The notes beneath the pieces are model-generated. The model was not told the DNA's origin, did not search any database, and was given only the letters and a program-made list of their open reading frames with translations. Both the position numbers and the translations under genes were made by a program. From contig NZ_JAWCUD010000003.1 in the NCBI RefSeq assembly GCF_032461945.1, positions 574,003 through 638,002 of the forward strand: a stretch of DNA of 64,000 nt, written 5' to 3'. The stretch comes from Paenibacillus_E violae (GTDB lineage: Bacteria > Bacillota > Bacilli > Paenibacillales > NBRC-103111). Positions 36,980 through 46,092 of the stretch are shown in pieces. The first letter of the stretch is position 1. Each line of letters starts with the position of its first letter.

Positions 36980-38794
36980 TTATCCTCCCTCCTCCAGCGT
37001 AACCGTAAAGCTGGTCCCTTCACCTACCTCGAAAGCTGTCAAATCGATCAAGAATACGTTCTCGGCGTAGCCACCATGATCCAAATGTCGCTCCGTTGTG
37101 ATTGAGGCCATCAACTTCGAGGCTTCGTAACGAAGCAATTGGCTTTTTCCCGCCGCTTCCAAGCGGATTTCCCCATCACACACCAGTTCAGGCTTTATTA
37201 GTGTGATAAATCGTTCCGTCACTGCTGCACCCGGCGCAACAAATGCGAAGGTATCCGTCAGAGTAAGCTTACCTTTCTGCTTGTCGAGCACAAATTCTCG
37301 CTCTAGACGCTGCAACCCCGGAACCTCGTACGCTTTGGCGATGTTCAGCTTATAACGATCTTCCGTTTCGGTAGAAGATATTTCAAGAACCTGTCCGGCG
37401 TAAGCCCGCCCTTCTCGCTGAGACTGTCCATTTACGATCGGAACATTATGACCTAACGAACTGTTGCACAGAATCGAATACCGTTCTGTACCGAAATAAG
37501 CTCTTGTATATAGACCTGCGCCCAAATCGTCTATCCATCTGACCCCATTCACCAGCCATATGAAGTTGCCAATATCATTATGGTTATGTGGCTCGTCGTT
37601 ATGGCCGCCCTTCGCAGCAAAACTAACCTCCTGATCGCCTGCTTGATGTCTCGCAATCAGCCACTGTGCTTCCGGCAGGAAGTCTGTCCCTTGCTGCAGT
37701 CCGATTCTTTCCCTTAACAGCGGTTCATTCAGCCATGCAACATTGCGAAGCGCTACCGCCAAACGTCCACAATTATCAATCGACTGTGCCAAATAGTCGA
37801 GTGAAGCAATCCGGATGTCCGCAAATTGTTCGCTTAAACGGCTGAAAATACCAGGCTGCACGCCCCCGACACGGGAACAGTCCGAGAAATTGGCTACCTG
37901 ATTTCCATGCAGAAAGCAGCGTTGCGGAAACAGAGCGATCCTGTGGACCTTCTCTGAGGATTGCAAGAGATCTAATTTGCCGCCGGTACGCTGTTTGAGC
38001 AACTCTGAGAAATACATATAATAGCCGAAACCATAGTTCCAGTAGACCAATCCTTCCAAGCAAGCACCTTCGTCCGTAAACCCCACAAGGAAGCAGTCCA
38101 TTGCGTCAATCACACGAGTCAAGATCGGCAGCAGTGCCTTGGAATCTTTTAGCAGATAAATAGCCGCCATCCCGACACTGCCCGCACACACGGCCGCCCA
38201 GTTGATATCACATGTCTCCCACCAAAAAGCGCGTTTTACGCTCATGTAAGGCGTAATTACTCTGCGCAGCACTTCTTGACGAACCCGGTTCACCACTTGG
38301 CACCCCAACCTGTCCCCAAGCAGATGGCATGTTTCGCTCAGCGCATGCGCTGTCTCCGCAGCGAACAAATCGATATGCTTGTCTTCTTCTCCTTCCAGCG
38401 CAGCATCGTGAATATTTAAATGCGCTGGCAAACACCAGGTAAATTCATCGCACATTGCCCAAATCGTATCTTCCAGTGCAGAAATATACGTGTTGCTTTC
38501 ATCTCGAAGCGCAGCGATGACAAGAGCAGCCAGACGCCGGCGGCGGTCAAAATACGCCAGTTCAAACTCTGCGCGTGTCCCCTGTGTCCGAAATAAGTTA
38601 AACAATGTAAAAGTCAGCGCCTCAATCGGCTTGTTCAAATATCCGTCCGCATTCGACAGAATTTCGTTATACAACGTTTGGAATACCGTATTATCTTTCG
38701 ACTGAATATTACTCAATCTATGCGCTTCATGAAAAAGTTGTTTATGCTCCGTTTCATGCGCAAGCAAGGCTTGTAAGAAGGTCCGGCTGTTCAT
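36980..38794 (-). CDS. Heparinase II/III-like enzyme
   Basis: 604 residues without a signal peptide. An alpha-helical first half (VYWNYGFGYYMYFSELL) and a beta-rich second half with AAKGGHNDEPHNHNDIGNF (~residue 400) and VRWIDDLGAGLY, the same signature as in the protein at 11937-13796. It probably cleaves or saturates uronate-containing oligosaccharides in the cytoplasm. The start has AGGTGATG upstream. It is separated from the second importer operon by the terminator hairpin, so it is an independent unit whose substrate may come through that importer. Confidence 0.75.
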   Translation of the reverse strand: MNSRTFLQALLAHETEHKQLFHEAHRLSNIQSKDNTVFQTLYNEILSNADGYLNKPIEALTFTLFNLFRTQGTRAEFELAYFDRRRRLAALVIAALRDESNTYISALEDTIWAMCDEFTWCLPAHLNIHDAALEGEEDKHIDLFAAETAHALSETCHLLGDRLGCQVVNRVRQEVLRRVITPYMSVKRAFWWETCDINWAAVCAGSVGMAAIYLLKDSKALLPILTRVIDAMDCFLVGFTDEGACLEGLVYWNYGFGYYMYFSELLKQRTGGKLDLLQSSEKVHRIALFPQRCFLHGNQVANFSDCSRVGGVQPGIFSRLSEQFADIRIASLDYLAQSIDNCGRLAVALRNVAWLNEPLLRERIGLQQGTDFLPEAQWLIARHQAGDQEVSFAAKGGHNDEPHNHNDIGNFIWLVNGVRWIDDLGAGLYTRAYFGTERYSILCNSSLGHNVPIVNGQSQREGRAYAGQVLEISSTETEDRYKLNIAKAYEVPGLQRLEREFVLDKQKGKLTLTDTFAFVAPGAAVTERFITLIKPELVCDGEIRLEAAGKSQLLRYEASKLMASITTERHLDHGGYAENVFLIDLTAFEVGEGTSFTVTLEEGG

Positions 38795-39110
38795 AGCATC
38801 ACCTCGTAATTTTCAAAATTTCAAAAGGCCCAATGAGCTGACGGAAAGAATGAATGATACCATATCCTAAGCGTACATAAGATTCATTACTTACTCTATA
38901 ATAAAACTATCAAAAAATATAACGATTCTATTAATCAAATCTGAGGGAAACAAGTTCATGATTCTAGCTTCCTTCAGACTCCACCTCGCGATGGACCCCC
39001 CTTGCTTTTCACCGCCAAGTTAATCGCCATGCGTGGCGCACAGCAAATAAGGACACAGCCTAGGATGCATCCTTATTTGTTGCTTAACCAATGACTACGC
39101 TGATTCCTCC
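38795..39110. other. Intergenic stretch with promoter region, repeat-like fragment and hairpin
   Basis: No gene is seen. It should hold the promoter of the gene starting at 38794. Near 38965-39040 there is a sequence with the blocks CCACCTCGCGATGGACCCCC and CGCCATGCGTGGCGCACA that resembles a widely repeated intergenic element I cannot name. CAAATAAGGA (39044-39053) pairs with TCCTTATTTG (39070-39079). The rest shows nothing. Confidence 0.35.
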
Positions 39111-39248
39111 TTAATACTTGTAGGGATCAACGGTTTGAATCGTGCCATCCAGCCAAGAGAAATCGCTGATTTTATACTCACCCAACCAGTCCCGATCCCA
39201 CGTCGCCTTACATAAATTCCATAATGAGAAAAAACCCGAAATAGGAGT
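39111..39248 (-). pseudogene. C-terminal fragment of an unidentified gene
   Basis: Reading from a stop at 39111, the minus strand is open for 45 residues (SLWNLCKATWDRDWLGEYKI, SDFSWLDGTIQTVDPYKY) with protein-like, aromatic-rich composition, after an upstream TAA. There is no start codon or ribosome site. It looks like the tail of a lost secreted enzyme, but I do not recognise the family. Confidence 0.35.
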
Positions 39249-39487
39249 TTACCCTAATTTTTTTGTAAATGTAAGCACATCAATATTCGTTTGGATTGCT
39301 ATCTGTTCAAATTGTCATATGTTGTTTAAATCGAAGCAGCCTATCAGGTGCAGATACGTCATATCCGTATGACATGTACTTCATTGCGGGAGAGTCTTCT
39401 TAGACCTTATGTATAGAAATTTCCATAAATATCCTTATATATTTGGTGGTTCAGTATTAACAATTCCTAGTAAACCTAAATAAAAAG

Positions 39488-39517
39488 TGGTTGATCACAA
39501 AAGTGAACAACCACTAA
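39488..39517 (-). terminator. Rho-independent terminator
   Basis: On the minus strand AGTGGTTG and CAACCACT pair, extended by a TCAC/GTGA stem after one mismatch, followed by TTTTTATTT. It overlaps the stop of the decayed reading frame at 39514 and may now also end read-through from the Rieske gene. Confidence 0.7.
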
Positions 39518-39720
39518 TTTACTGTCGATATATTCTCATTAATAAATTTTAATCGTAATTTACCCAATATTAAATACATTGGATGTTGTAAATAATGCTC
39601 TCCGTACAAAGATTTAAAAATTGAAAGACGAACTTCTTAGATTCTATATTTTCTAATCCAAATTCTCTAAGATGTTTTAATGACAATTGCTTGTGTGTTT
39701 TTACTGAATAGTTAATTTAA
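39514..39720 (-). pseudogene. Frameshifted remnant of an unidentified small gene
   Basis: Two overlapping frames join into a plausible protein tail: KTHKQLSLKHLREFGLENIE and KKFVFQF in one frame, then FKSLYGEHYLQHPMYLILGK and LRLKFINENISTVN in another, ending at the TAG inside the terminator hairpin. The function is not recognised. Confidence 0.3.
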
Positions 39721-39790
39721 GCTGATATAAGCATGACTAAGCCCCGAATGCTTCTCAAGTTCTCCCTGGAAGTAACCCTAGTTATTTCTC

Positions 39791-40071
39791 TTAGTCACAA
39801 TTTTAAACGAAGACAACACGACCAATATTAGTCCTATATCCTCCTCTTGGGCACTTGGACAATATCTTGTGCTTGGGATTGGAGTAGAGGGTAAAACGCT
39901 TGAAAATCTTCGGCATACCCCGAAACTTGTATTAACGTACCGGATAGCGATCTATGGGAAAACGTCGAGAAGCTGGCACACCTTACCGGTAAATATCCTG
40001 TTCCCGAAAGTAAAACGCAGAACTAGGGAAAAGCTATCGAGCACAAGTCTAGGAGCAGTTGGACGAATTAA
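39791..40071 (+). pseudogene. Flavin reductase-family remnant
   Basis: In one frame the plus strand reads LVTILNEDNTTNISPISSSW, ALGQYLVLGIGVEGKTLENL and RHTPKLVL. After a one-base shift it reads VPDSDLWENVEKLAHLTGKY and PVPESKTQN, then a stop and GKAIEHKSRSSWTN. This is the pattern of flavin reductase-like FMN-binding split-barrel proteins (TTxxEDGTTNISPMSSSWALG, GKTxENL). It lacks a proper start and carries a frameshift and an internal stop. It is convergent with the Rieske oxygenase gene. Confidence 0.65.
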
Positions 40072-40083
40072 AATTAATTAATG

Positions 40084-41094
40084 TTATGAATCGGAACGAA
40101 TTCTATCATTAAGTCTTATCTTCTGTTCATCTCCAGTGAGAAAATCGTACCATCGCTGTCGGAACCTCACTTGAGGTCCGTCAGCAGGCACATGAGCTTC
40201 CATACGTAACGCCTCTGGAATAGGTCTCGGATGCTGACTCTCGACAATTATACGGTCCTCTTCCAATACCTTGGCGCTATACCTAGAAAAAATCGTGTTC
40301 ATGCCTAGAACAGATTTTCCAAAGTTTCGCCCTGCCAAACCGAAAATCGCGGTCATATTCTCATCGATAGGCGTAAAGGTGACATAGTTGTAAATTTTGT
40401 TGCGTGTCTGTTTGGGGATTGTCAAAATCCAATTCTGCGGAAATTGATAATGAAGCAAACCGTTGCCATTTTTCACATGTATATGGTCTCCGTCGGCCTC
40501 GAAGGTGATTTGAATCTCTTCTTTTAATTTTTTTCCAATCGTCAAACGATGTACGATCGGGACATGTGCAACATCAATGACACTTTCAATGACGCGCGTA
40601 AGATGTGCTCTCCAAATGGCTCCATACGGCGCAGCAATATATTGCGGATCTTCGAGTTCGGGGAAAATTTGCAATTCGGGTATTGCATCAGCATTGCATT
40701 TATCATTTGCTTTGGGATACACCCACAGCAGTCCTGCACGTTCTGTGACAGGGTAGGTAAACGTATGGGCAAACGCAGGAATGGGACGATTCGGGTGAGC
40801 CGGGATTTCGATGCATCTTCCATCGGTATCAAATCTCCATGCATGATAAGGACAGACCAATTGTCCATCGCGGCATGTGCCTAGCGACAAGTCAGCACCG
40901 CGATGCGGACAGTAAGCATGAACGGCACTAACTTTGCCAGCAAGGTTACGGTACAAAACGAGATCCTTGCCAAGTAATGTACGTTTAATCGGACTTTTCT
41001 CCAACTCCTTTGACCACGCTACTGCATACCAAGTAGTAGGAAAAACCTTTTCATGATTTTTATTGACTTCATGGTACATCTTTTTGTCGTCCAT
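40084..41094 (-). CDS. Rieske non-heme iron oxygenase, terminal component
   Basis: 336 residues. The Rieske [2Fe-2S] ligands are Cys62-x-His64 (YCPHRGADL) and Cys81-x2-His84 (VCPYHAW). The catalytic domain has VIESVIDVAHVPIVHR, giving bridging Asp174 and iron ligands His177 and His182. This layout is like vanillate- or choline-type oxygenases and demethylases. The start has AAAGGAG upstream. No reductase or ferredoxin partner is intact nearby; a flavin reductase remnant lies next to its 3' end. Inside a polysaccharide-use region it could remove methyl ethers from sugars or aromatics, which is only an inference. Confidence 0.85.
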   Translation of the reverse strand: MDDKKMYHEVNKNHEKVFPTTWYAVAWSKELEKSPIKRTLLGKDLVLYRNLAGKVSAVHAYCPHRGADLSLGTCRDGQLVCPYHAWRFDTDGRCIEIPAHPNRPIPAFAHTFTYPVTERAGLLWVYPKANDKCNADAIPELQIFPELEDPQYIAAPYGAIWRAHLTRVIESVIDVAHVPIVHRLTIGKKLKEEIQITFEADGDHIHVKNGNGLLHYQFPQNWILTIPKQTRNKIYNYVTFTPIDENMTAIFGLAGRNFGKSVLGMNTIFSRYSAKVLEEDRIIVESQHPRPIPEALRMEAHVPADGPQVRFRQRWYDFLTGDEQKIRLNDRIRSDS

Positions 41095-41285
41095 CTAGAA
41101 CTTCTCCTTTCAAAACTTTGTTTACAGGTAGCCCCAGTAAGAATAAACCTCACTTTGATCATGACTAAGTCGGAGCACACTGTTCTCTGGATCGCTGAAC
41201 TAACGTGCCCCTTTAGCTATCATTTAACTCTTGTAAGCGTAACAATAAATCTTCAACAAAAGGGCTCTCCTCAGCCCGAAAAGTT

Positions 41286-41329
41286 AAAGGGATTTACATA
41301 TTAGTCTTACATAATATGTAAATCCCTTT
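41286..41329. repeat. Perfect 18-bp inverted repeat
   Basis: AAAGGGATTTACATATTA (41286-41303) and its exact complement (41312-41329) flank the loop GTCTTACA. There is no T-run. It lies in the 278-bp gap between the Rieske gene start and the pseudogene. Besides this I see no gene there. Confidence 0.6.
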
Positions 41330-41372
41330 GTTTCATATATTATTTTAAATCTATTTCTGGATAATTTCTATT

Positions 41373-41917
41373 CTACTTTATTTTTGACACGACGCAGTAC
41401 TTCGAGACGGAGGGCAGTAGGCCAAGCTACCAGCCATTGCGAAACATTAGAAACGTCCCCCAGCGCATATGGAAAAATGCTTCATCCTGGCTGCCTGCTG
41501 GTCGCTGTTTGCCCATAATTAGCAAGCCGTCCGAAATCCCTATTGTCGCATTTTCCCATGCGGCCTTGGCTTAAGCCTTGACGAGCGGCGGAATCAAAAA
41601 GCATACAACTGTACCTTCCGAATGATGAGGGTTTCCGTCATTTGTCCAAGATTTACCTATCTTCCCATTCGGCGACTGCACAGCTAGAACAAAATCGCAA
41701 ATCTCCAGTTAAGCGATGCCGAGCTCCCAAATACGATCGGCATTAAGACGCGGCAGGGTTGGAAGGTCATGCATCCGCCAAGTGAAATTGAGCATCGTGC
41801 GGTAAGCTGTATGAGGTTGTGCGTAAAATTTGATAAGTAGATAAGCCGAGGCTGTAAATCTCTCACCTGGCATGAACATTCGTTCCGATTCATAAGCCGG
41901 ACCATAACTGTGAAATT
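41373..41917 (-). pseudogene. Decayed gene downstream of the GH2 gene
   Basis: A single minus-strand frame is protein-like over ~540 bases but broken by in-frame stops. It reads FHSYGPAYESERMFMPGERF, TASAYLLIKFYAQPHTAYRT and LPRLNADRIWELGIA; stop; LEICDFVLAVQSPNGKIGKS and VVCFLIPPLVKA; stop; WENATIGISDGLLIMGKQ; stop. It follows the GH2 gene in the same direction and may once have ended that operon. The ELGIA/ICDFVL and WTNDGNPHHSEGT segments suggest a helical enzyme, but I cannot name the family. Confidence 0.5.
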
Positions 41918-41966
41918 ACCACTCTCCTCATAAGTTGAAAGGTACAACCGTTATCGGGAATTCACT

Positions 41967-43667
41967 TTAACATCCATAATATTTCTTTACAACATCATAC
42001 GCCAGCTTAGGCCGTCTGTACTCATCTACGATTCCTTTGCTGTTTTTCGTCATTGCTCGCGTCAAGAGCCAACCAGTACCTTCCGTGACCCGGCAGTCGC
42101 AAAACTGCCATATAAAGGTGCCTGATAAATAAGACCGGGAAGCATACGCTGCTAAATTAAGCTCCAAGATGTCTCCTTGGCGTTCTTCAGAGCCCTTAAC
42201 CCGAATCGGTGAGCGAAATCCATAGTATCCGTCCGCCCCGAACTCGCTTATGATCATAGGCTTTCCTCTGCCCCCGTTCTCTTCGGCATAAGCCCGAATT
42301 CGATCACTTAACTCTCCTGGATCTTCATCGGTGTACCACTGAGGATACAAATTGACGGAGATCACATCCGCCAAATCGAAACATAGTTCCTTCTCCCTAT
42401 GGTGGGAGGCGAAAGTCAGTGGGCGGCTTGCATCCAGCTTGCGAATTTGCTGCATTTGGCGATGGTAATGCTCCCGTCCTTCCTCAGAATCGCTTGCACA
42501 TTCGTTGAGAATCGCCCATAAAATAATCGATGGATGGTTGATGTGCTGCTCCACCATTTCCCGGTTTACCGTTTCGCACTGGAGGATAAAATTTGGATTG
42601 CGCATTTGCTCCAGACTGAGACCCCGCGCATGATTCTCCTCCCAGACGAATATACCCCGCTCATCGCAAAGATCAAGAAAGCGCTCGTCATTCGGGTAGT
42701 GGCTCGTTCTGACTGCATTGGCTCCGGTTCCGACCATTAACTCCAAATCTGTTACCATCAGCGACAAGGGAAGCGAGGGACCGGCAAGTGCATGATCTTC
42801 ATGACGATTAAATCCTTTCAATTGGATAGGCTCGCCGTTTAACAGAATATTTCCGTTTATGGTCTCTACAACACGGAATCCAACCCTCTCTACCAAATCG
42901 TCAATCGCCAATCCCCTATTCACGTCATGAAGCTCAAGTCGTAGTTCGTACAGTTGAGGATTCTCAGCTGACCATGGGCGTACATCGGGAAAGCTGAAAG
43001 ATTGCGTCAAAAACATCTCACCCTCGACTCCCGCTTGCAGCTCTAATGTACCAAAGTCAAGATGGGTAGAGGCTAGTTGCCCTATTAACCTTACAGTTTG
43101 CATCCGTCCCGATTCGTTGTGAACGGAAGCGGTAATACACGCGTTCCAGCCATCTTGGTCCCAATGGGGTATGAACTTAATTGCTTCAATGCAGCTGTCC
43201 CCTATATGTTCCATAACCACAGGCCGAATCAATCCGCCATACGTATAATAATCATTGGGGATGTGCAGGGACGAAGCTGCACTGAACGAATTGTCCACCT
43301 CGACGATCAGCTCATGCAGCCCCGGCTGGACATCGTGCACTTTCGCCGTAAAAGCTGTGTACGCATTATAATGTTCTGTTAGTAAAGTACCATCAAAGAA
43401 CACTCTAGCTGTGTGGCTGACACCCTTAAACTCGAACCGCAATGAGGTTATTTCGTCAATCCGGATCATCCGTCGATAGGCTCCACGCCCCCGGTAGGAG
43501 GCTAGCTCCGGATGCTGCTCCCAGCAGCCGGGCACTACAAGCCTGTAAGGGTATCCCTCCATGCCCCTGGCAGGAATATTCTGCCCTGGAGCCAACGGAA
43601 TGAAGTCCCACAGGCCTTCCAATTCAGTCACTTGTCGGACATAATGAGTCTCAAACAGTCTTATCAT
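41967..43667 (-). CDS. GH2 beta-glucuronidase-like glycosidase
   Basis: 566 residues with the GH2 layout: sugar-binding sandwich (~1-160), immunoglobulin-like domain (~170-270) and TIM barrel. The acid/base Glu lies in SIILWAILNECASD (~residue 390) and the nucleophile Glu in PMIISEFGADG (~residue 473). IQLKGFNRHEDH and GANAVRTSHYPNDERFLDLC are conserved GH2 segments. Cytoplasmic by lack of a signal peptide. Length and the compact barrel resemble beta-glucuronidases, but galactosidase or galacturonidase activity cannot be excluded. The start has AGGAGGG upstream. Last intact gene of the third importer operon, 18 bp after the AraC regulator. Confidence 0.8.
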   Translation of the reverse strand: MIRLFETHYVRQVTELEGLWDFIPLAPGQNIPARGMEGYPYRLVVPGCWEQHPELASYRGRGAYRRMIRIDEITSLRFEFKGVSHTARVFFDGTLLTEHYNAYTAFTAKVHDVQPGLHELIVEVDNSFSAASSLHIPNDYYTYGGLIRPVVMEHIGDSCIEAIKFIPHWDQDGWNACITASVHNESGRMQTVRLIGQLASTHLDFGTLELQAGVEGEMFLTQSFSFPDVRPWSAENPQLYELRLELHDVNRGLAIDDLVERVGFRVVETINGNILLNGEPIQLKGFNRHEDHALAGPSLPLSLMVTDLELMVGTGANAVRTSHYPNDERFLDLCDERGIFVWEENHARGLSLEQMRNPNFILQCETVNREMVEQHINHPSIILWAILNECASDSEEGREHYHRQMQQIRKLDASRPLTFASHHREKELCFDLADVISVNLYPQWYTDEDPGELSDRIRAYAEENGGRGKPMIISEFGADGYYGFRSPIRVKGSEERQGDILELNLAAYASRSYLSGTFIWQFCDCRVTEGTGWLLTRAMTKNSKGIVDEYRRPKLAYDVVKKYYGC

Positions 43668-43685
43668 GCGATCCCTCCTTTTTTT

Positions 43686-46007
43686 CTATGATTTGTATTG
43701 ATTGCGGAATTGCGTCGGCGTAATGCCTTCGCTCCCTTTAAATATTTTATTAAAATAGGAGTGCTGGTAACCTACTTGCTCCGCGATTTCATTTACTTTC
43801 AATCCCGTTGTAAGCAACAGCTCTTTCGCTTTCCCGATTCGCAAGCGTGTTAAATAATCGACAAAATTATAACCGGTCACCTGTTTAAACGATCTACTGA
43901 GCGTGTAAGGATTCGAGGCAACAGCCCGTGCGCATTCGTCCAAAGATAAATCCTCGCAGTAGCGCTCCTCCATGAGGCGAATCACCTGTTCGATAATTTG
44001 CCGCATACGACCGCTCTGAAGAACTTGGAATTGTTCTAAATATGGCGCCATGATTCTTGCCTTGACCATCTTCTTGAGCTGTGCCGATTCATTCACCGCA
44101 AACAGTTCTTCTATTAAATGGCTGTCGCTCAGGAGAGGATGCTGCTGAAAACCGGTCTCAATAAACATGTGGCGCATCCCGTATACGAGTTGCAACAGGG
44201 ACTGACGTACAGCTAAATCCCATTCTGCTGCTGCCTCCACCTCCTCGACAAAACGGTCAAGCAGGACATAAGCCTCTTCCTCCATCCCAAGTCGCATGAC
44301 CTGAAGGAGCTCTTTTTCGACGTTAAAAGGGAATGGAACCGCTGGTCGCGAGCTTAACGTCACTTCTTCCATATCGATAACCTGATTGTTTTCCTGCACA
44401 TCCCGGAATTTAGCCGTCTGCCGTGCTTGTTCCAGCATTTCAGGAATTTGTCCTACCTGAAGGGTAAGTTTGCCTAGTACAACCGTAGCCTGCAATCCGA
44501 GCACGTTACTGAGAGTTATCGCCATCTCATGTGACCAAACGAACAACTCATTGCGAATATCTTCTGAATCGGCATCTCCTGGGTACAGTAAAAGAACACC
44601 GACAGATAGATCCTGAAAGTTAATGATATGTGAGGAAGTGGCACGTGCAGCCGAGATCTCTCCGACAATATTAGCTGCAGCGAATGTAACCAGCTGTTGA
44701 TCGTGTTCCCGGAACCGTTTCGACTCGCTAAGGCCTGATAATTGAACATACAATAAGGATATCTTCCGATTCGTGGCGTCTAGTCCGAGCTCTCCCATTC
44801 GAGTTTGCAGCTCTTGCTCTCGCAACGCATACAAATGTCCCTGGACAAGCTGAAGAAAGAATCCTTCTCTCAGGAAAGGAAGCGACTGCCGGATTCGATC
44901 CCGCATACTCACGCTCTCACTGGACAACTTCATCCATTCGTCTTCAATAAATTGCATTTCCCGCCTAATCGGAACGGAAGTATCCTCTCGCCCGGATCGG
45001 AATAAAGCAACCAAATTACCGATCGGTCTATACAATTGGTTTGAAGCAAACCACCCAAGCAAAATCGACACGAGAATGCCGATCATACTCGTTCCAAGTA
45101 TAAGCTTGGATGTCAGAACGACTGGACCGGTTAATTCTGTGACGGGACTTGCGATGGCGTATATCCATCCCGTTTTAGAAACTGTACCATAAGTGACAAC
45201 AAATGATTGCTTTTCCCAATGAAACGAAAATTCCCCACGATCCCCTTGATGCCGCCTGATCTCACTTCTTAACTGCTCTTGGAAGGCCAAATTGTTGTCT
45301 TCAGGCTTGGCCACCCAGTCCCCATCGGGTCGAATAAGCAGAGCCGCACCTTGTCCATCCGCGACGTAATGTTCGAGCATCGTTAACAGCTCCTTACGGC
45401 TCAAATGAACGACAAATGCGCCAAAAGGCGAATCCGATGCCCATGGAAGCTTAAAGATCAGCGATACTGGTGAAACAGATGTCTTGCTGGCGAAATCCGG
45501 AAGCCCGTACGCCCAAAGCAAACCAGCATCGTTGTGCAAGATAGCTTGGAACGAAGTGGTCTGTTCATCGTTTAGATAGTGAATTCCATCCGACCCGATC
45601 ATTGCGTCTTGGCGAGATAAATATAGTTGGGCGTCACTGATCAGCAAATTGGATCCACCGACAACAAGCATATTTTGCATCAAATCCTGTGTTTGCGAAA
45701 TCTGTTCAATGAATTCAATTCGGTCTAATCGATCACCGAACATTGGATTAGTCGACCACCGGCTTAACACCAATTCCATCTGCGAAATTTGTTCGTTCAT
45801 TGCCTGGGAGAACTGCTCAATCTTTACTTTATGCAGCTTATTGACTTGCTTCTCGATCTGGCTGGTCCCAATCAGGTAATTGCTAACCGCGATCAAGGCT
45901 GAAGGAACACTGGTAATCAGCAATACAAGGATTAAACTTCTGCGGAAATATTCACCCTTGCCGGACCTACCAAGCCTCCTTATGAAATTCGTGTTCCAGT
46001 TGATCAC
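43686..46007 (-). CDS. Membrane-anchored AraC-family regulator
   Basis: 773 residues from a GTG start with GGGGTGATG upstream. Membrane segments near residue ~30 (LVLLITSVPSALIAVSNYLI) and ~300 (LILGTSMIGILVSILLGWFA) flank an extracellular Cache-like sensor. The C-terminus is an AraC pair (DLSLDECARAVASNPYTLSRSF...VNEIAEQVGYQHSYFNKIF). It lies inside the third importer operon after the binding-protein gene and a stem-loop, and probably controls it. Confidence 0.85.
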   Translation of the reverse strand: MINWNTNFIRRLGRSGKGEYFRRSLILVLLITSVPSALIAVSNYLIGTSQIEKQVNKLHKVKIEQFSQAMNEQISQMELVLSRWSTNPMFGDRLDRIEFIEQISQTQDLMQNMLVVGGSNLLISDAQLYLSRQDAMIGSDGIHYLNDEQTTSFQAILHNDAGLLWAYGLPDFASKTSVSPVSLIFKLPWASDSPFGAFVVHLSRKELLTMLEHYVADGQGAALLIRPDGDWVAKPEDNNLAFQEQLRSEIRRHQGDRGEFSFHWEKQSFVVTYGTVSKTGWIYAIASPVTELTGPVVLTSKLILGTSMIGILVSILLGWFASNQLYRPIGNLVALFRSGREDTSVPIRREMQFIEDEWMKLSSESVSMRDRIRQSLPFLREGFFLQLVQGHLYALREQELQTRMGELGLDATNRKISLLYVQLSGLSESKRFREHDQQLVTFAAANIVGEISAARATSSHIINFQDLSVGVLLLYPGDADSEDIRNELFVWSHEMAITLSNVLGLQATVVLGKLTLQVGQIPEMLEQARQTAKFRDVQENNQVIDMEEVTLSSRPAVPFPFNVEKELLQVMRLGMEEEAYVLLDRFVEEVEAAAEWDLAVRQSLLQLVYGMRHMFIETGFQQHPLLSDSHLIEELFAVNESAQLKKMVKARIMAPYLEQFQVLQSGRMRQIIEQVIRLMEERYCEDLSLDECARAVASNPYTLSRSFKQVTGYNFVDYLTRLRIGKAKELLLTTGLKVNEIAEQVGYQHSYFNKIFKGSEGITPTQFRNQYKS

Positions 46008-46054
46008 ACAACATCACCCCGTAAACCCATTATAACACCCGATCGGAAGGCAAG

Positions 46055-46085
46055 CCCTCATGGGCTTGGTAAGAGCTCATGAGGG
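46055..46085 (-). promoter_or_regulatory. Stem-loop after the third binding-protein gene
   Basis: CCCTCATG (46055-46062) pairs with CATGAGGG (46078-46085). It sits just after the binding-protein stop, in the same place as the stem-loops in the other importer operons. Confidence 0.5.
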
Positions 46086-46092
46086 ACTAGCA

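Noticed and set aside
38965..39040. Possible known repeat or mobile-element fragment
   Set aside because: The sequence feels familiar as a widespread intergenic element but I cannot name it; not called as a mobile element.
41684..41947. 87-codon open frame on the minus strand
   Set aside because: Runs in a different frame from the protein-like, stop-broken sequence at 41373-41917, which reads better as an old gene.
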